Notes under the pieces: model-generated
Databases searched by the model: none
What the model saw: the letters and a program-made list of their open reading frames with translations, nothing else
What the model was told of the DNA's origin: nothing
Source: Azophilus sp964348115
Lineage (GTDB): Bacteria; Pseudomonadota; Gammaproteobacteria; Pseudomonadales; Azotimanducaceae
Assembly (NCBI GenBank): GCA_964348115.1
Contig: CAYGBY010000043.1
Coordinates: forward strand, 1-20,163
Length of the DNA: 20,163 nt
Reading direction: 5' to 3'
Program-made: the position numbers and the translations under genes
In this document: piece by piece, positions 1-7,961 of the stretch
How positions within the stretch are numbered: the first letter of the stretch is position 1
Layout: the number at the start of each line of letters is the position of its first letter

Positions 1-54
1 GCGCCTTGCCATCACGCCCTTTAGGCTCCTCTGGGCTTCCGGGACTTGTTCAGA
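1..54 (+). mobile_element. Truncated right end of an IS5-like miniature element (copy D)
   Basis: These 54 bases are the exact reverse complement of 20090-20143 and closely match the right end of the complete element at 7951-8208. The inner part of the terminal inverted repeat (GACTTGTTCAGA, 43-54) is present, but the outer GGTTCC and any flanking target site are missing. The element enters from beyond the left edge, so its other end cannot be seen. Assignment to an IS5-like family rests on the intact copies. Confidence 0.7.
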
Positions 55-189
55 TCCGATAACCGCTGTTGTATCAATGCAGTACCTGGATGGAGTTGCG
101 CTCTCAGCAGCGGGAGCGAATTTGCCGCGCCGGCTTGCCCCGTGGGGCTGGACTTTGGGCTGTTCCCGCGTTAGAAAAGGCCCTTCTGC

Positions 190-1833
190 ATGAACAAGGG
201 TGCTGGGATGGACTTTCACTTCGCCACGGTTTGGGAGGCGATCGCGGATGTCGTGGGGGAGCGGGCCGCCATCATATGCGATGGGCGGGAGACCTCCTGG
301 CGGGACTTCGACGATCGGGCGGCGCGGCTGGCGTCCCTGTACCAAGCCCACGGCCTGGATGCAGACGCCAAGGTGGGCATCTACCTGCACAACTGCGCGG
401 AATACTTGGAGGCGCAGTACGCAGCCTTCAAGATCAGCGGCTGCCCTATCAATGTCAACTACCGCTACAGGGCGGATGAGCTGGTTTACCTGCTGGACAA
501 CGCAGATGCGCAGGCGGTGGTGTTTCAGGGCTGCTATGCCGGACGCATCGAGGAGATCCGCGCACGCCTGCCCAAGGTGAAGCTGCTGCTGCAGGTGGAT
601 GACGGCACGGCGCCCCTGCTCGCTGGCGCCTTGGACTACGAACAGGCCATCGCCGCCTGCCAACCCATGCCGCGCATTGCACGGTCGGCGACGAACATCT
701 ACATGCTCTATACCGGCGGCACCACCGGCATGCCCAAGGGCGTGATGTATGAAGGCGGCCTGTTCTGCCAGTCCTTGATGGGCATGGGCGCGATGGCGCG
801 GGGTCTGGCGCCCGCCGGCGGCCTGGCGGAAGTGCCGCAACTCATCAGGGCGCTGGGCGAAGGCGCCCCGCGCGCCCTGCCGGCCTGCCCGCTGATGCAC
901 GGCACCGGCATGTGGCTGGGCGGCTTCATCACGCTGTGCCTAGGCGGCGCCGTGGTGCTGACGCCCGCGCTGGGGTTGAATGGGGACCATCTTTGGCGGC
1001 TGGTGGCGAACCACGGCGTCACCGATCTGGTCATCGTCGGGGACGCCTTCGCCCGCCCCTTGCTGGCCGCCTTGGACGAGGCGGCGAAGCGCGGCGAGCC
1101 TTATGACCTGTCCTCTCTTTCGCGCATCATCTCCAGCGGCGTGATGTGGAGTGCGGAAAACAAGCAGGGCCTGCTGCGGCACCACGACATGGAGTTGCTG
1201 GACGCCATGGGCTCGACGGAAGGCGGCATGGGCGCCAGCGTCACCACCCGGGCGTCCAGCACCGAGACGGCCAAGTTCCAGTTGAATGAGGGCGTCAAAG
1301 TGTTTACGGAGGATGGCCGTGAAGTGCAGCCGGGCTCCGGGGAGATGGGCATGATCGCCACCAGCGGCCTCGTGCCGTTGGGCTACTACAAAGACCCGCA
1401 AAAAAGCGCCGCCACCTTCCGCGAGATCGACGGCGTTCGCTACAGTTTCCCGGGTGACTTCGCCACCGTGGAGGCCGACGGCGCCATCACTTTGTTGGGG
1501 CGCGGCAGCGTGTGCATCAACACGGCTGGCGAAAAGGTGTTCCCGGAGGAGGTGGAGGAGGCCATCAAGCGCCACCCCGAAGTGGCGGACAGTCTGGTGG
1601 TGGGCGTCCCGGACGAGCGCTTCGGCCAACGGGTGGTGGCGCTGGCCTCCCGCCATCAGGACGCCGCCTTGGATGAGGCGGACCTCATCGCCTTCACGCG
1701 CGAACACCTGGCCGGCTACAAGCTGCCCAAGCAGGTGGTGTTCGTCGGCCAAGTGCAGCGGGCCCCCAACGGCAAGGCGGACTACAAGTGGGCCAAGCGC
1801 ACCGCCTACGCCGAACTCGGCATCGACGCCTAG
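190..1833 (+). CDS. Acyl-CoA synthetase (AMP-binding, FadD-like)
   Basis: 547 residues, typical of ATP-dependent acyl-CoA ligases of the ANL superfamily, which activate a carboxylic acid through an acyl-AMP and then form the CoA thioester. The phosphate-binding loop YTGGTTGMPKG is at residues 174-184. DAMGSTEGG (A5-like motif) lies in the middle, and GRGSVCINTAGEKVFPEEVE (A8 hinge) leads into the C-terminal domain. The acyl-adenylation lysine is probably K529 in APNGKADY. The start at 190 has AAAAGG about ten bases upstream; the ATG at 208 (MDFHF...) is an equally credible start. The sequence resembles FadD proteins of fatty acid or steroid side-chain catabolism, but the substrate cannot be read from it. 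It is not a recent duplicate of the next gene, since the two differ in every motif. Confidence 0.93.
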   Translation: MNKGAGMDFHFATVWEAIADVVGERAAIICDGRETSWRDFDDRAARLASLYQAHGLDADAKVGIYLHNCAEYLEAQYAAFKISGCPINVNYRYRADELVYLLDNADAQAVVFQGCYAGRIEEIRARLPKVKLLLQVDDGTAPLLAGALDYEQAIAACQPMPRIARSATNIYMLYTGGTTGMPKGVMYEGGLFCQSLMGMGAMARGLAPAGGLAEVPQLIRALGEGAPRALPACPLMHGTGMWLGGFITLCLGGAVVLTPALGLNGDHLWRLVANHGVTDLVIVGDAFARPLLAALDEAAKRGEPYDLSSLSRIISSGVMWSAENKQGLLRHHDMELLDAMGSTEGGMGASVTTRASSTETAKFQLNEGVKVFTEDGREVQPGSGEMGMIATSGLVPLGYYKDPQKSAATFREIDGVRYSFPGDFATVEADGAITLLGRGSVCINTAGEKVFPEEVEEAIKRHPEVADSLVVGVPDERFGQRVVALASRHQDAALDEADLIAFTREHLAGYKLPKQVVFVGQVQRAPNGKADYKWAKRTAYAELGIDA

Positions 1834-1892
1834 GGGCCTGCGCCGCGCTACTTTGGGTTACACTACAGGTCTGTGCAGTTGATCTGACGATC

Positions 1893-1899
1893 TAAGGAG
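1893..1899 (+). promoter_or_regulatory. Ribosome binding site of the second CoA ligase
   Basis: TAAGGAG lies 11 bases before the ATG at 1911. A second ATG at 1917 would be 17 bases away, so 1911 is favoured. Confidence 0.6.
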
Positions 1900-1910
1900 A
1901 ACTGTCGCTG

Positions 1911-3563
1911 ATGGCCATGCAGCGTACCCCCCTGTTGATGTCCAACATTCTCGACCGCGGCGCGAAAGTAGCCCCGAATGAGGAAATTGTGACCGCCACC
2001 GAACAGGGTGTGCGCCGCCAAACCTACCGCGAAACACGCGACCGGGCCCATCAGTTGGCCCACGCCCTCAAGGCCGCGGGCATCGGCATCGGCGACCGGG
2101 TGGGCACCTTCATGTGGAACGGCGCCAGCCATCTGGAGGCCTATCACGCCTGCGCGGGCATGGGCGCCGTGCTGCACACCCTGAACATCCGCTTGGGGCC
2201 CAAGGATCTGGAATACATCATCAATCACGCGGGTGACAAGCTCATCATCGTGGATGCCGATCTGCTGCCGGCCCTGGAGAGGGTGAAGGGCCTGGAGGGC
2301 ACTGTGCAGCAAGTGGTGGTGGCCGCGCAGGACGGCTTGGCGGGTGGCCCCACCTCCCTGCCGAACGCGGTGAACTACGAGGACTTCATCGCCGGCCAAC
2401 CCAAGGCTTACGACTGGCCGCAAATCGAGGAGAGCGCCCCCTTGGCCCTGTGCTACACCAGCGGCACCACAGGCAACCCCAAGGGGGTGGAGTATGAGCA
2501 CCGCTCCCAGTACCTGCACACCCTCACCCAATGCATGACGGACGCCATGGGCCTGTCCGCGGCTGACACCATTCTCGGCATCGTGCCCATGTTCCACGCC
2601 ATGGGTTGGGGCGTGCCTTGGTCTGCGCTGATGCTGGGCTGCAAGCAGGTGATGCCGCACCGCTTTATGGACCCGGCCCGGCTGCTGGACCTGCTGGCCA
2701 GCGAGGGCGTCACCCTGTCCGCCGGCGTGCCGACCATCTGGCAGGGCGTGAAGGGTTTGCTGGAGGCCAACCCGGATGCCTATGATCTGTCCAGCCTGTC
2801 CCGGGTCACCTGCGGCGGCTCCGCCCCGCCGCCGTCCTTGATTCGCTGGTATTGGGACACCTTGGGCGTGGAGATGATCCAAGGCTGGGGCATGACGGAG
2901 ACCTCGCCGCTGGCTACCCTGTCCCGCCGGGTGATGAAGCGCAGCCAACTGGCGCTTTGCGAGGACGAGCAGTTCGCCAATGTCGCCAAGGCCGGGCAGT
3001 TGATGCCGGGGCTGGAGCTGGACATCTTCGATGAAGACTTCAACCGCCTGCCGCATGACGGGGAGAGCGTCGGCGAGATCTTGGTGCGCGGCCCTTGGAT
3101 CTGTTCAGAGTACTACCACAACCCGCAGCCGGAGCGCTTTCACGACGGCTGGCTGATCACCGGGGATGTGGGCAAGATCGATCCGGAGGAGTACCTGATC
3201 ATCTCCGATCGCTCCAAGGATCTGGTGAAGAGCGGTGGCGAATGGATCTCCAGCGTGGATCTTGAGAACCACATTGTCGCCTTGGACGGCGTCGCCCAAG
3301 CCTGCGTGGTCGCCCAACCGCACCCGAAGTGGGATGAGCGTCCGGTGGCCTTGGTGGTGGCGGAGCCCGGCAAGGCGGTTAGCCAACAGCAGGTGCTGGA
3401 TCACTGCGCCAGCGCCTTCGCCAAGTGGCAACTGCCCGATGAGGTGCTGTTTGTGGACGATATGCCCCTCACCTCCACCGGCAAGATGGACAAGAAACTG
3501 GTGCGGGCGGACTTGGCGCAGCAAGGCTATCTGCTGCCCAGCCTGCGGGATGGCGCCGGCTGA
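1911..3563 (+). CDS. Medium/long-chain fatty acid-CoA ligase
   Basis: 550 residues, full length for the AlkK/FadD-type branch of acyl-CoA ligases. The ATP-binding loop YTSGTTGNPKG is at residues 182-192. WGMTETSP is the A5 motif, DRSKDLVKSGGEWISS is the A8 hinge motif of long/medium-chain ligases, and the catalytic lysine is about K525 in PLTSTGKMDKK. The N-terminus (MQRTPLLMSNILDRG) is typical of the AlkK-like group. The reaction is fatty acid + ATP + CoA to acyl-CoA, feeding beta-oxidation or storage-polymer routes. It follows the first ligase on the same strand after 77 bases with its own strong ribosome binding site. Chain-length preference is an inference from family resemblance. Confidence 0.95.
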   Translation: MAMQRTPLLMSNILDRGAKVAPNEEIVTATEQGVRRQTYRETRDRAHQLAHALKAAGIGIGDRVGTFMWNGASHLEAYHACAGMGAVLHTLNIRLGPKDLEYIINHAGDKLIIVDADLLPALERVKGLEGTVQQVVVAAQDGLAGGPTSLPNAVNYEDFIAGQPKAYDWPQIEESAPLALCYTSGTTGNPKGVEYEHRSQYLHTLTQCMTDAMGLSAADTILGIVPMFHAMGWGVPWSALMLGCKQVMPHRFMDPARLLDLLASEGVTLSAGVPTIWQGVKGLLEANPDAYDLSSLSRVTCGGSAPPPSLIRWYWDTLGVEMIQGWGMTETSPLATLSRRVMKRSQLALCEDEQFANVAKAGQLMPGLELDIFDEDFNRLPHDGESVGEILVRGPWICSEYYHNPQPERFHDGWLITGDVGKIDPEEYLIISDRSKDLVKSGGEWISSVDLENHIVALDGVAQACVVAQPHPKWDERPVALVVAEPGKAVSQQQVLDHCASAFAKWQLPDEVLFVDDMPLTSTGKMDKKLVRADLAQQGYLLPSLRDGAG

Positions 3564-3591
3564 CCCCTCTTATGGACGCAAGGCAAGCAAC

Positions 3592-5088
3592 ATGGCAGTG
3601 AGCAAACGCAACCGCTTGGCGGGCCTGCTGATTGTTGGGGTTTGGCTGGGCCTGGCCGGTTTGCCGGGTTCAGCGTTGCAGCCCGGTGCAGACGAGGATG
3701 GCCAACGGGGGGCGTCCGGCCGGGATGGCCATGGGGGTGCGCCCAAGGCCGTTTGGGTTGTGGATCTGCAGGGCGCCGTCAGCCCCGCGAGCGCCGATTT
3801 GGTGATGCGCGCCATAGAGGACGCCGCTGCGGCCGGCGCCGCCGCACTAGTCATACGCATGGACACGCCGGGCGGCCTGGACAAATCCATGCGCGATCTG
3901 GTCAAGGCCATTCTCGCCGCCGAGGTTCCGGTGGTCACCTACGTTTCCCCAAACGGCGCCCGCGCCGCTAGCGCCGGCACCTACATCGCCTACGCCAGCC
4001 ATGTGGCGGCCATGGCGCCAGCCACCAACATCGGCTCCTCCACGCCGGTGAATCTGGCCGCCCCCAGCCCCACGCCGAAGCCCCCCCGGCCCACCCCGCC
4101 AAAAGGCGGAGGCGAAGAGGACGGCGACCAGACGGAAGGGGAGGCGGACAAGCCCGCCCAGCCCTTGCAGGCCCCCTTGGACGCCATGGGCAAGAAGATG
4201 GTCAACGACGCCGCCGCCTACCTGCGAAGCTTGGCGGAACTGCGCGGCCGCAATCTGGAGTGGGCCGATGAAACCGTCCGCGAGGGCGCGAACCTGCGCG
4301 CCACGGCGGCCCTTGAGCGGAACGTCATCGACCTGCTGGCGCCCAATCTGGCGGACCTGCTGGCGCAGCTCGATGGCCGTGAAGTGGAACTGGAAAGCGG
4401 CCCGCAAACTCTGGCCACAGCGGACGCCGAACTGGTGTTTGTGGAGACGGACTGGCGCCACGAACTGCTGTCCATCATCACGGCCCCCACCATCGCCTAC
4501 GGCCTGCTCATCATTGGCGTCTATGGCCTTATACTGGAGTTCTACAACCCGGGCATGATCTTCCCAGCCGCCACAGGCGTCATCTGCCTGCTGCTGGGCG
4601 CCTACGGCCTGCAGATGCTGCCCATCAACTACGCGGGCCTCGCGCTGGTTCTGCTGGGGCTGGGCATGTTGATCGCGGAGGTCATCACCCCCACCTATGG
4701 GGTTTTGGGCATTGGCGGCGTGGTGGCCTTCGTCATGGGCTCCGTGATGCTGATGGATACGAACCTTCCGGGCTATCAGCTGCCCCTGCCGATCATTGGC
4801 GGGTTCGCCGTCGCTGCCGGGGGCATCGCCTTTTTTGTGGTGGGCAGCGCCGTGCAGGCGCGGCGGCAAAGGATTGTCACGGGCATGGAAGGCATGATTG
4901 GGGCGTCGGCTGAAGTGCTGCAGGGCTTCCAGGGCGAAGGCCGGGTGCGGGCCTTCGGTGAAGTCTGGCGGGCGCGTTCAGACGCCCGCCTGCGCAAGGG
5001 CGCACAGGTGCGCATCACCGCCGTGGACGGCCTCGTCCTCAAGGTGGCGCTGAATTCACAAGGGCAACAGGAAGAACAGGAGAAATGA
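3592..5088 (+). CDS. nfeD: NfeD-family membrane-bound serine protease
   Basis: 498 residues. The start at 3592 is chosen because it opens directly on a signal-anchor (KRNRLAGLLIVGVWLGLAGLPGSA, residues 5-28). Residues about 52-155 form a ClpP/SppA-like domain with RMDTPGG and the nucleophile motif GARAASAGTYI, with serine at residue 127. The general-base lysine of the Ser-Lys dyad is K201 or K202 in MGKKMVND. Between serine and lysine is a Pro/Gly/Glu-rich insertion (about residues 157-195), probably a flexible loop. Several membrane segments follow (about 300-420), and the C-terminus is an OB-fold NfeD domain. The best-studied relative is archaeal PH1510, which cleaves the C-terminus of its partner stomatin PH1511. 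The partner gene here overlaps the stop codon, so the pair is surely co-transcribed. Confidence 0.92.
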   Translation: MAVSKRNRLAGLLIVGVWLGLAGLPGSALQPGADEDGQRGASGRDGHGGAPKAVWVVDLQGAVSPASADLVMRAIEDAAAAGAAALVIRMDTPGGLDKSMRDLVKAILAAEVPVVTYVSPNGARAASAGTYIAYASHVAAMAPATNIGSSTPVNLAAPSPTPKPPRPTPPKGGGEEDGDQTEGEADKPAQPLQAPLDAMGKKMVNDAAAYLRSLAELRGRNLEWADETVREGANLRATAALERNVIDLLAPNLADLLAQLDGREVELESGPQTLATADAELVFVETDWRHELLSIITAPTIAYGLLIIGVYGLILEFYNPGMIFPAATGVICLLLGAYGLQMLPINYAGLALVLLGLGMLIAEVITPTYGVLGIGGVVAFVMGSVMLMDTNLPGYQLPLPIIGGFAVAAGGIAFFVVGSAVQARRQRIVTGMEGMIGASAEVLQGFQGEGRVRAFGEVWRARSDARLRKGAQVRITAVDGLVLKVALNSQGQQEEQEK

Positions 5089-5849
5089 TCATGGAAATCG
5101 TCACCACCATTGTCGCAACCGTTTTTTTGGCGCTGTTGGCTAGCGCCTTCAGAATCCTGCGGGAGTATGAGCGGGCTGTCGTGTTCATGCTGGGCAGGTT
5201 CTATCGGGTGAAGGGGCCGGGGCTGGTCATCATCATTCCGATCATCCAGCAGATGGTGCGGGTGGATCTGCGCACCGTGGTGCTGGACATCCCAACACAG
5301 GATCTCATCACTAGGGACAATGTCTCCGTGAAGGTGAACGCCGTGCTGTACTTCCGCGTCGTGGACTCCCAGCCGGCCATCATCAACGTCGAGAATTTCA
5401 TGGAGGCCACCGGCCAGTTGGCGCAGACCACCCTGCGCTCCGTGCTTGGCCAGCACGAACTCGACGAACTGCTGGCGGAGCGGGAGCGGCTGAACCAGGA
5501 CATTCAGACCATACTCGATCAGCAGACGGATCAATGGGGCATCAAGGTGTCCAATGTGGAGATCAAGCATGTGGACATCGATGAGAGCATGATCCGCGCC
5601 ATCGCCAAGCAGGCGGAGGCGGAGCGGGAGCGGCGCGCCAAGATCATCCATGCGGATGGGGAGCAGCAGGCGGCGGAGAAACTGGTGCAGGCGGCCAAGG
5701 AACTCAGCGCGGAGGGCGGCGCCATGCAGTTGCGCTACCTGCAGACGCTGACGGAGATCGCCGGGGAGAAAAGCTCCACCATCGTCTTCCCCTTGCCGGT
5801 GTCCATGCTGGAGGGCCTGCAGAAGCTGCAGGGAGGCGGCGGCCCATGA
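5085..5849 (+). CDS. Slipin (stomatin/prohibitin-like SPFH protein)
   Basis: 254 residues, normal for bacterial slipins. An N-terminal membrane hairpin or anchor (residues about 4-22) precedes the SPFH domain: LREYERAVVFMLGRFYRVKGPGL, then LDIPTQDLITRDNVSVKVNAV. A charged coiled-coil follows (ELDELLAERERLNQDI; later QAEAERERRAKIIHADGEQQ), and the hydrophobic C-terminal stretch STIVFPLPVSML resembles the site cut by NfeD proteases in the PH1510/PH1511 pair. The ATG at 5085 shares bases with the nfeD TGA; a second ATG at 5091 is possible. It likely oligomerises on the inner membrane and organises membrane domains or controls the NfeD protease. Confidence 0.93.
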   Translation: MIMEIVTTIVATVFLALLASAFRILREYERAVVFMLGRFYRVKGPGLVIIIPIIQQMVRVDLRTVVLDIPTQDLITRDNVSVKVNAVLYFRVVDSQPAIINVENFMEATGQLAQTTLRSVLGQHELDELLAERERLNQDIQTILDQQTDQWGIKVSNVEIKHVDIDESMIRAIAKQAEAERERRAKIIHADGEQQAAEKLVQAAKELSAEGGAMQLRYLQTLTEIAGEKSSTIVFPLPVSMLEGLQKLQGGGGP

Positions 5850-5860
5850 AGCCTCCCTGC
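5828..5860 (+). terminator. Strong stem-loop spanning the slipin stop codon
   Basis: GCAGGGAGGC (5828-5837) pairs perfectly with GCCTCCCTGC (5851-5860) across a 13-base loop that contains the TGA stop at 5847-5849. No T-run follows, so it is not a textbook intrinsic terminator. It could still end or stabilise the nfeD-slipin transcript. Confidence 0.4.
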
Positions 5861-5938
5861 CTGGAGAAAATTGGGTTGCCTGTATCCGTCACGCAACAAT
5901 TGCACAAAAATTCCATCCATATGTGTTGGGAATCCTAG

Positions 5939-6011
5939 TGTGCTGTCCCGCAAGAACGCGGCCGGGGGCCAAAAGGGCCACGAATAATCACACTACTTGC
6001 GGGACAGCACA
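5939..6011. mobile_element. Complete 73-bp MITE-like element with perfect ends (copy X1)
   Basis: The 16-base ends TGTGCTGTCCCGCAAG (5939-5954) and CTTGCGGGACAGCACA (5996-6011) are perfect reverse complements. The element is flanked on both sides by CTAG (5935-5938 and 6012-6015), which fits a four-base YTAR target duplication as made by IS5-subgroup transposases. It contains no reading frame, so movement would need a transposase in trans. As RNA or single-stranded DNA it would form a long hairpin. It lies in the nfeD/MFS intergenic region. Confidence 0.8.
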
Positions 6012-6014
6012 CTA

Positions 6015-6120
6015 GGACCATCCCAAAGTGTTCGCCCTTGAAGGAAAATTTCTGGAAGGTCATTAGATGCCGCAGAATATTGCGGAATCTTCCGAAGAAC
6101 ATTCATAAACCATCTATATA
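6015..6120. repeat. 106-bp dispersed repeat, copy Y1
   Basis: It matches 19965-20070 over its whole length with no gaps and 16 mismatches, all transitions. It contains a hairpin CCGCA-GAATAT-TGCGG (6070-6085) whose outer pair changes in a compensatory way in the other copy. It is visibly more A/T-rich than the coding DNA around it. It begins at the CTAG flank of the miniature element X1. A short direct repeat, GCATAGGGCTTT at 6123-6134 and 6140-6151, follows it. Confidence 0.85.
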
Positions 6121-6465
6121 GAGCATAGGGCTTTATAGGGCATAGGGCTTTCCCGAAGGCTGGTGAACGACTTTGGGATGGCCTTGGTTGGGAACCCACA
6201 TGCATGTGGGTGTGAAAGCGCACTCGGATATTGGACATGGTCTTCTCGGAGGAGACCTACGGGAAGATGGAGAAGGTCTACGATCTGGATTGCGCCATTC
6301 CGCGGGCAAGGTTGGCTGTCTGCTGACTGTTCGCCCACGGGTGGGTGCACTAGCAAGTTGAGTCTAGGAAATGAAGGCCCTTATGATTTGCCGAACTGCA
6401 AAGTTGCCCCAAGCCGCTTGATGCGTCGCTAGGTGTTGTTCTTTTTCAGCGCATTGGCCGCAGAT
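6121..6465. other. Gene-free intergenic stretch with palindromic motifs
   Basis: No recognisable gene is present. Short open frames exist (for example 6237-6326, 29 codons), but none resembles a known family. Visible structure is the GCATAGGGCTTT direct repeat (6123-6151), an 18-bp palindrome at 6194-6211, and the motif CAAGCCGCTTGATG (6410-6423), also found near pilZ at 15779-15792. It is probably repeat debris between two miniature elements. Confidence 0.5.
6194..6211. repeat. 18-bp perfect palindrome
   Basis: ACCCACATGCATGTGGGT reads identically on both strands, centred between 6202 and 6203. It could be a dimeric regulator site or the remnant of an inverted-repeat element. No gene starts close to it. 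Confidence 0.5.
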
Positions 6466-6516
6466 CCGGGGGCCAAAAGGGCCACGAACAATCACACTTA
6501 CTTGCGGGACAGCACA
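6466..6516. mobile_element. Left-truncated MITE-like element (copy X2)
   Basis: It matches the right part of X1 from CCGGGGGCC onward and ends with the same terminal repeat CTTGCGGGACAGCACA (6501-6516), followed by CTAG (6517-6520). The matching left end is missing. It carries small differences from X1: C for T at one internal position and one extra T before the terminal repeat. Confidence 0.7.
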
Positions 6517-6680
6517 CTAGGATGAAATTCCGCAACAAGAAGTTTGGGGCTTAGCGTCATCGTTGTCTTGTCTCGTCTTGGGCTGCGCCCGCCCCGTCCA
6601 CTGGCGCGGTCCTGTGGAAACGCTTGCCGTGCGACGGAGCCTTGCAAAACGGCCAGCGTTGGTGACGGCCGGGGGCATTC

Positions 6681-7961
6681 ATGCGGCGGCTGAGGCAGGG
6701 CTTGGACCAAATACTGCGGCCGGGCGGCCATGTATTCTTCGGTTGGTGGATTGTGGCCGGCAGCGCCGGTTTGCAGTGGTTGGCGGCGACCCTGTGGATG
6801 CAATGCTACGGCGCCTATGTGGTGCTGCTGCAGGCGGACTTCGGCTGGAGCAAGACCGTCATGGCCATCGCCTTCGCCCTCACCCGCATCGAGAGCGGCA
6901 TTCTCGGCCCCTTTCAGGGCTGGTTGGTGGATCGCTTCGGGCCGCGCATCATCTTGGTGGTCGGCACTTTCGCGTTCGGCATTGGCTTCATGCTGTTCAG
7001 CACGGTGGACTCGCTGCTGGGCTTCTACCTGACCTTTGCGCTGATCGCCTTGGGCTCCAGCCTCGGCGGCTTCGCCACGCTCATGGTGTCCTTGGTGAAC
7101 TGGTTCAACCAACACCGCGCCAAGGCGGTGTCCGTCTCGCAGATGGGCTACTCCATCGGCGGCCTGTCGGTGCCCTTGGTCATTTTTTGCCTTGAGGCAT
7201 TCGGCTGGCGCGTCACGGCCTTCCTTTCCGGCGTGCTAGTGCTCGTCGTCGGCCTGCCCTTGGTGCAATTGGTGCGCCATCGTCCGGATGAATACGGCGA
7301 AGTGCCGGACGGCGTGCGCCTCAGCGCCGCGCAGGCCGAGTCCGCGCCGTCCTTGGGGGAGCGTGACTTCACCGCCCGCGAGGCCATGCGCACCTGGACG
7401 TTTTGGCTGATCTCCTTCGGCCACGCCTTCGCCCTGCTGACGGTGTCCGCCATCCTCATGCACTTGATGCCCCATCTGACTGAGGGCTTGGGGTACTCCC
7501 TACAGGCCGCAGGCCTGGTGGTCGCGTTGATGACGGCCTGCCAGATGGCTGGGCAGGTGGCCGGGGGCTACCTTGGAGACCGCTTCGACAAGCGCGTGAT
7601 CTGCGTACTATGCATGGTGGCGCACAGCGCCGGCTTAGTGCTGGTGGGCTACGCCTCGGAGACTTGGATGGTGCTGCTGTTCGCCATGCTGCACGGCGTG
7701 GCCTGGGGTGTGCGCGGGCCGCAGATGGTGGCGCTGCGGGCGGACTACTTCGGCCCTTCGTCCTTCGGCACCATCATGGGCTTCTCCTCCCTGGTGGTGA
7801 TGCTGGGCATGTCCGCCGGCCCCATCGTGGCCGGCTACATGGCGGATCTGTCCGGCAACTACCAAGGCGGCTTCGCCCTGCTGGCCTTGCTGGCGCTGTT
7901 GGGCTCCGGCTGCTTCCTGGCCGCCCGCCCGCCCCGGCGCCGCGCCCTAGGGAACCTCTGA
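6681..7961 (+). CDS. Major facilitator superfamily transporter
   Basis: 426 residues with about twelve hydrophobic segments in two six-helix halves separated by a hydrophilic loop (residues about 198-230, RHRPDEYGEVPDG...). The MFS signature between helices 2 and 3 is GWLVDRFGPR, echoed in the second half by GGYLGDRFDKR. The overall look is that of the monocarboxylate/oxalate-formate type porters (FGWWIVAGSAG... start, GFATLMVSLVNWFNQHRAKA). The substrate is unknown; carboxylates are a guess supported only by family likeness and the CoA ligases further upstream. The ATG at 6681 is preceded by a weak GGGGG. The last codons (GGG AAC CTC TGA) lie on the miniature element starting at 7951, so the natural C-terminus may have been replaced. 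Confidence 0.88.
   Translation: MRRLRQGLDQILRPGGHVFFGWWIVAGSAGLQWLAATLWMQCYGAYVVLLQADFGWSKTVMAIAFALTRIESGILGPFQGWLVDRFGPRIILVVGTFAFGIGFMLFSTVDSLLGFYLTFALIALGSSLGGFATLMVSLVNWFNQHRAKAVSVSQMGYSIGGLSVPLVIFCLEAFGWRVTAFLSGVLVLVVGLPLVQLVRHRPDEYGEVPDGVRLSAAQAESAPSLGERDFTAREAMRTWTFWLISFGHAFALLTVSAILMHLMPHLTEGLGYSLQAAGLVVALMTACQMAGQVAGGYLGDRFDKRVICVLCMVAHSAGLVLVGYASETWMVLLFAMLHGVAWGVRGPQMVALRADYFGPSSFGTIMGFSSLVVMLGMSAGPIVAGYMADLSGNYQGGFALLALLALLGSGCFLAARPPRRRALGNL

Noticed and set aside
86..140. GCTCTCAGCAGC upstream of the first ligase resembles part of element A near 7988
   Set aside because: Only a dozen bases match and the surroundings differ; too short to call a remnant.
940..1752. Long minus-strand open frames inside the CoA ligase, nfeD and peptidase genes
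   Set aside because: They lie opposite well-conserved genes in GC-rich DNA, where such antisense frames are routine, and their sequences match no family.
3235..3591. Upstream extension of the NfeD frame into the CoA ligase gene
   Set aside because: It overlaps the real ligase C-terminus; the signal-anchor starts at the ATG at 3592.
6000..6120. Short minus-strand open frame shared by both copies of the 106-bp repeat
   Set aside because: About a third of the residues differ between copies and the frame does not look maintained; the pattern fits a non-coding repeat better.
6237..6326. 29-codon open frame starting MVFSEETYGKMEK, codon-like in appearance
   Set aside because: Very short, with no clear ribosome binding site and no family I recognise, in a stretch of repeat debris.
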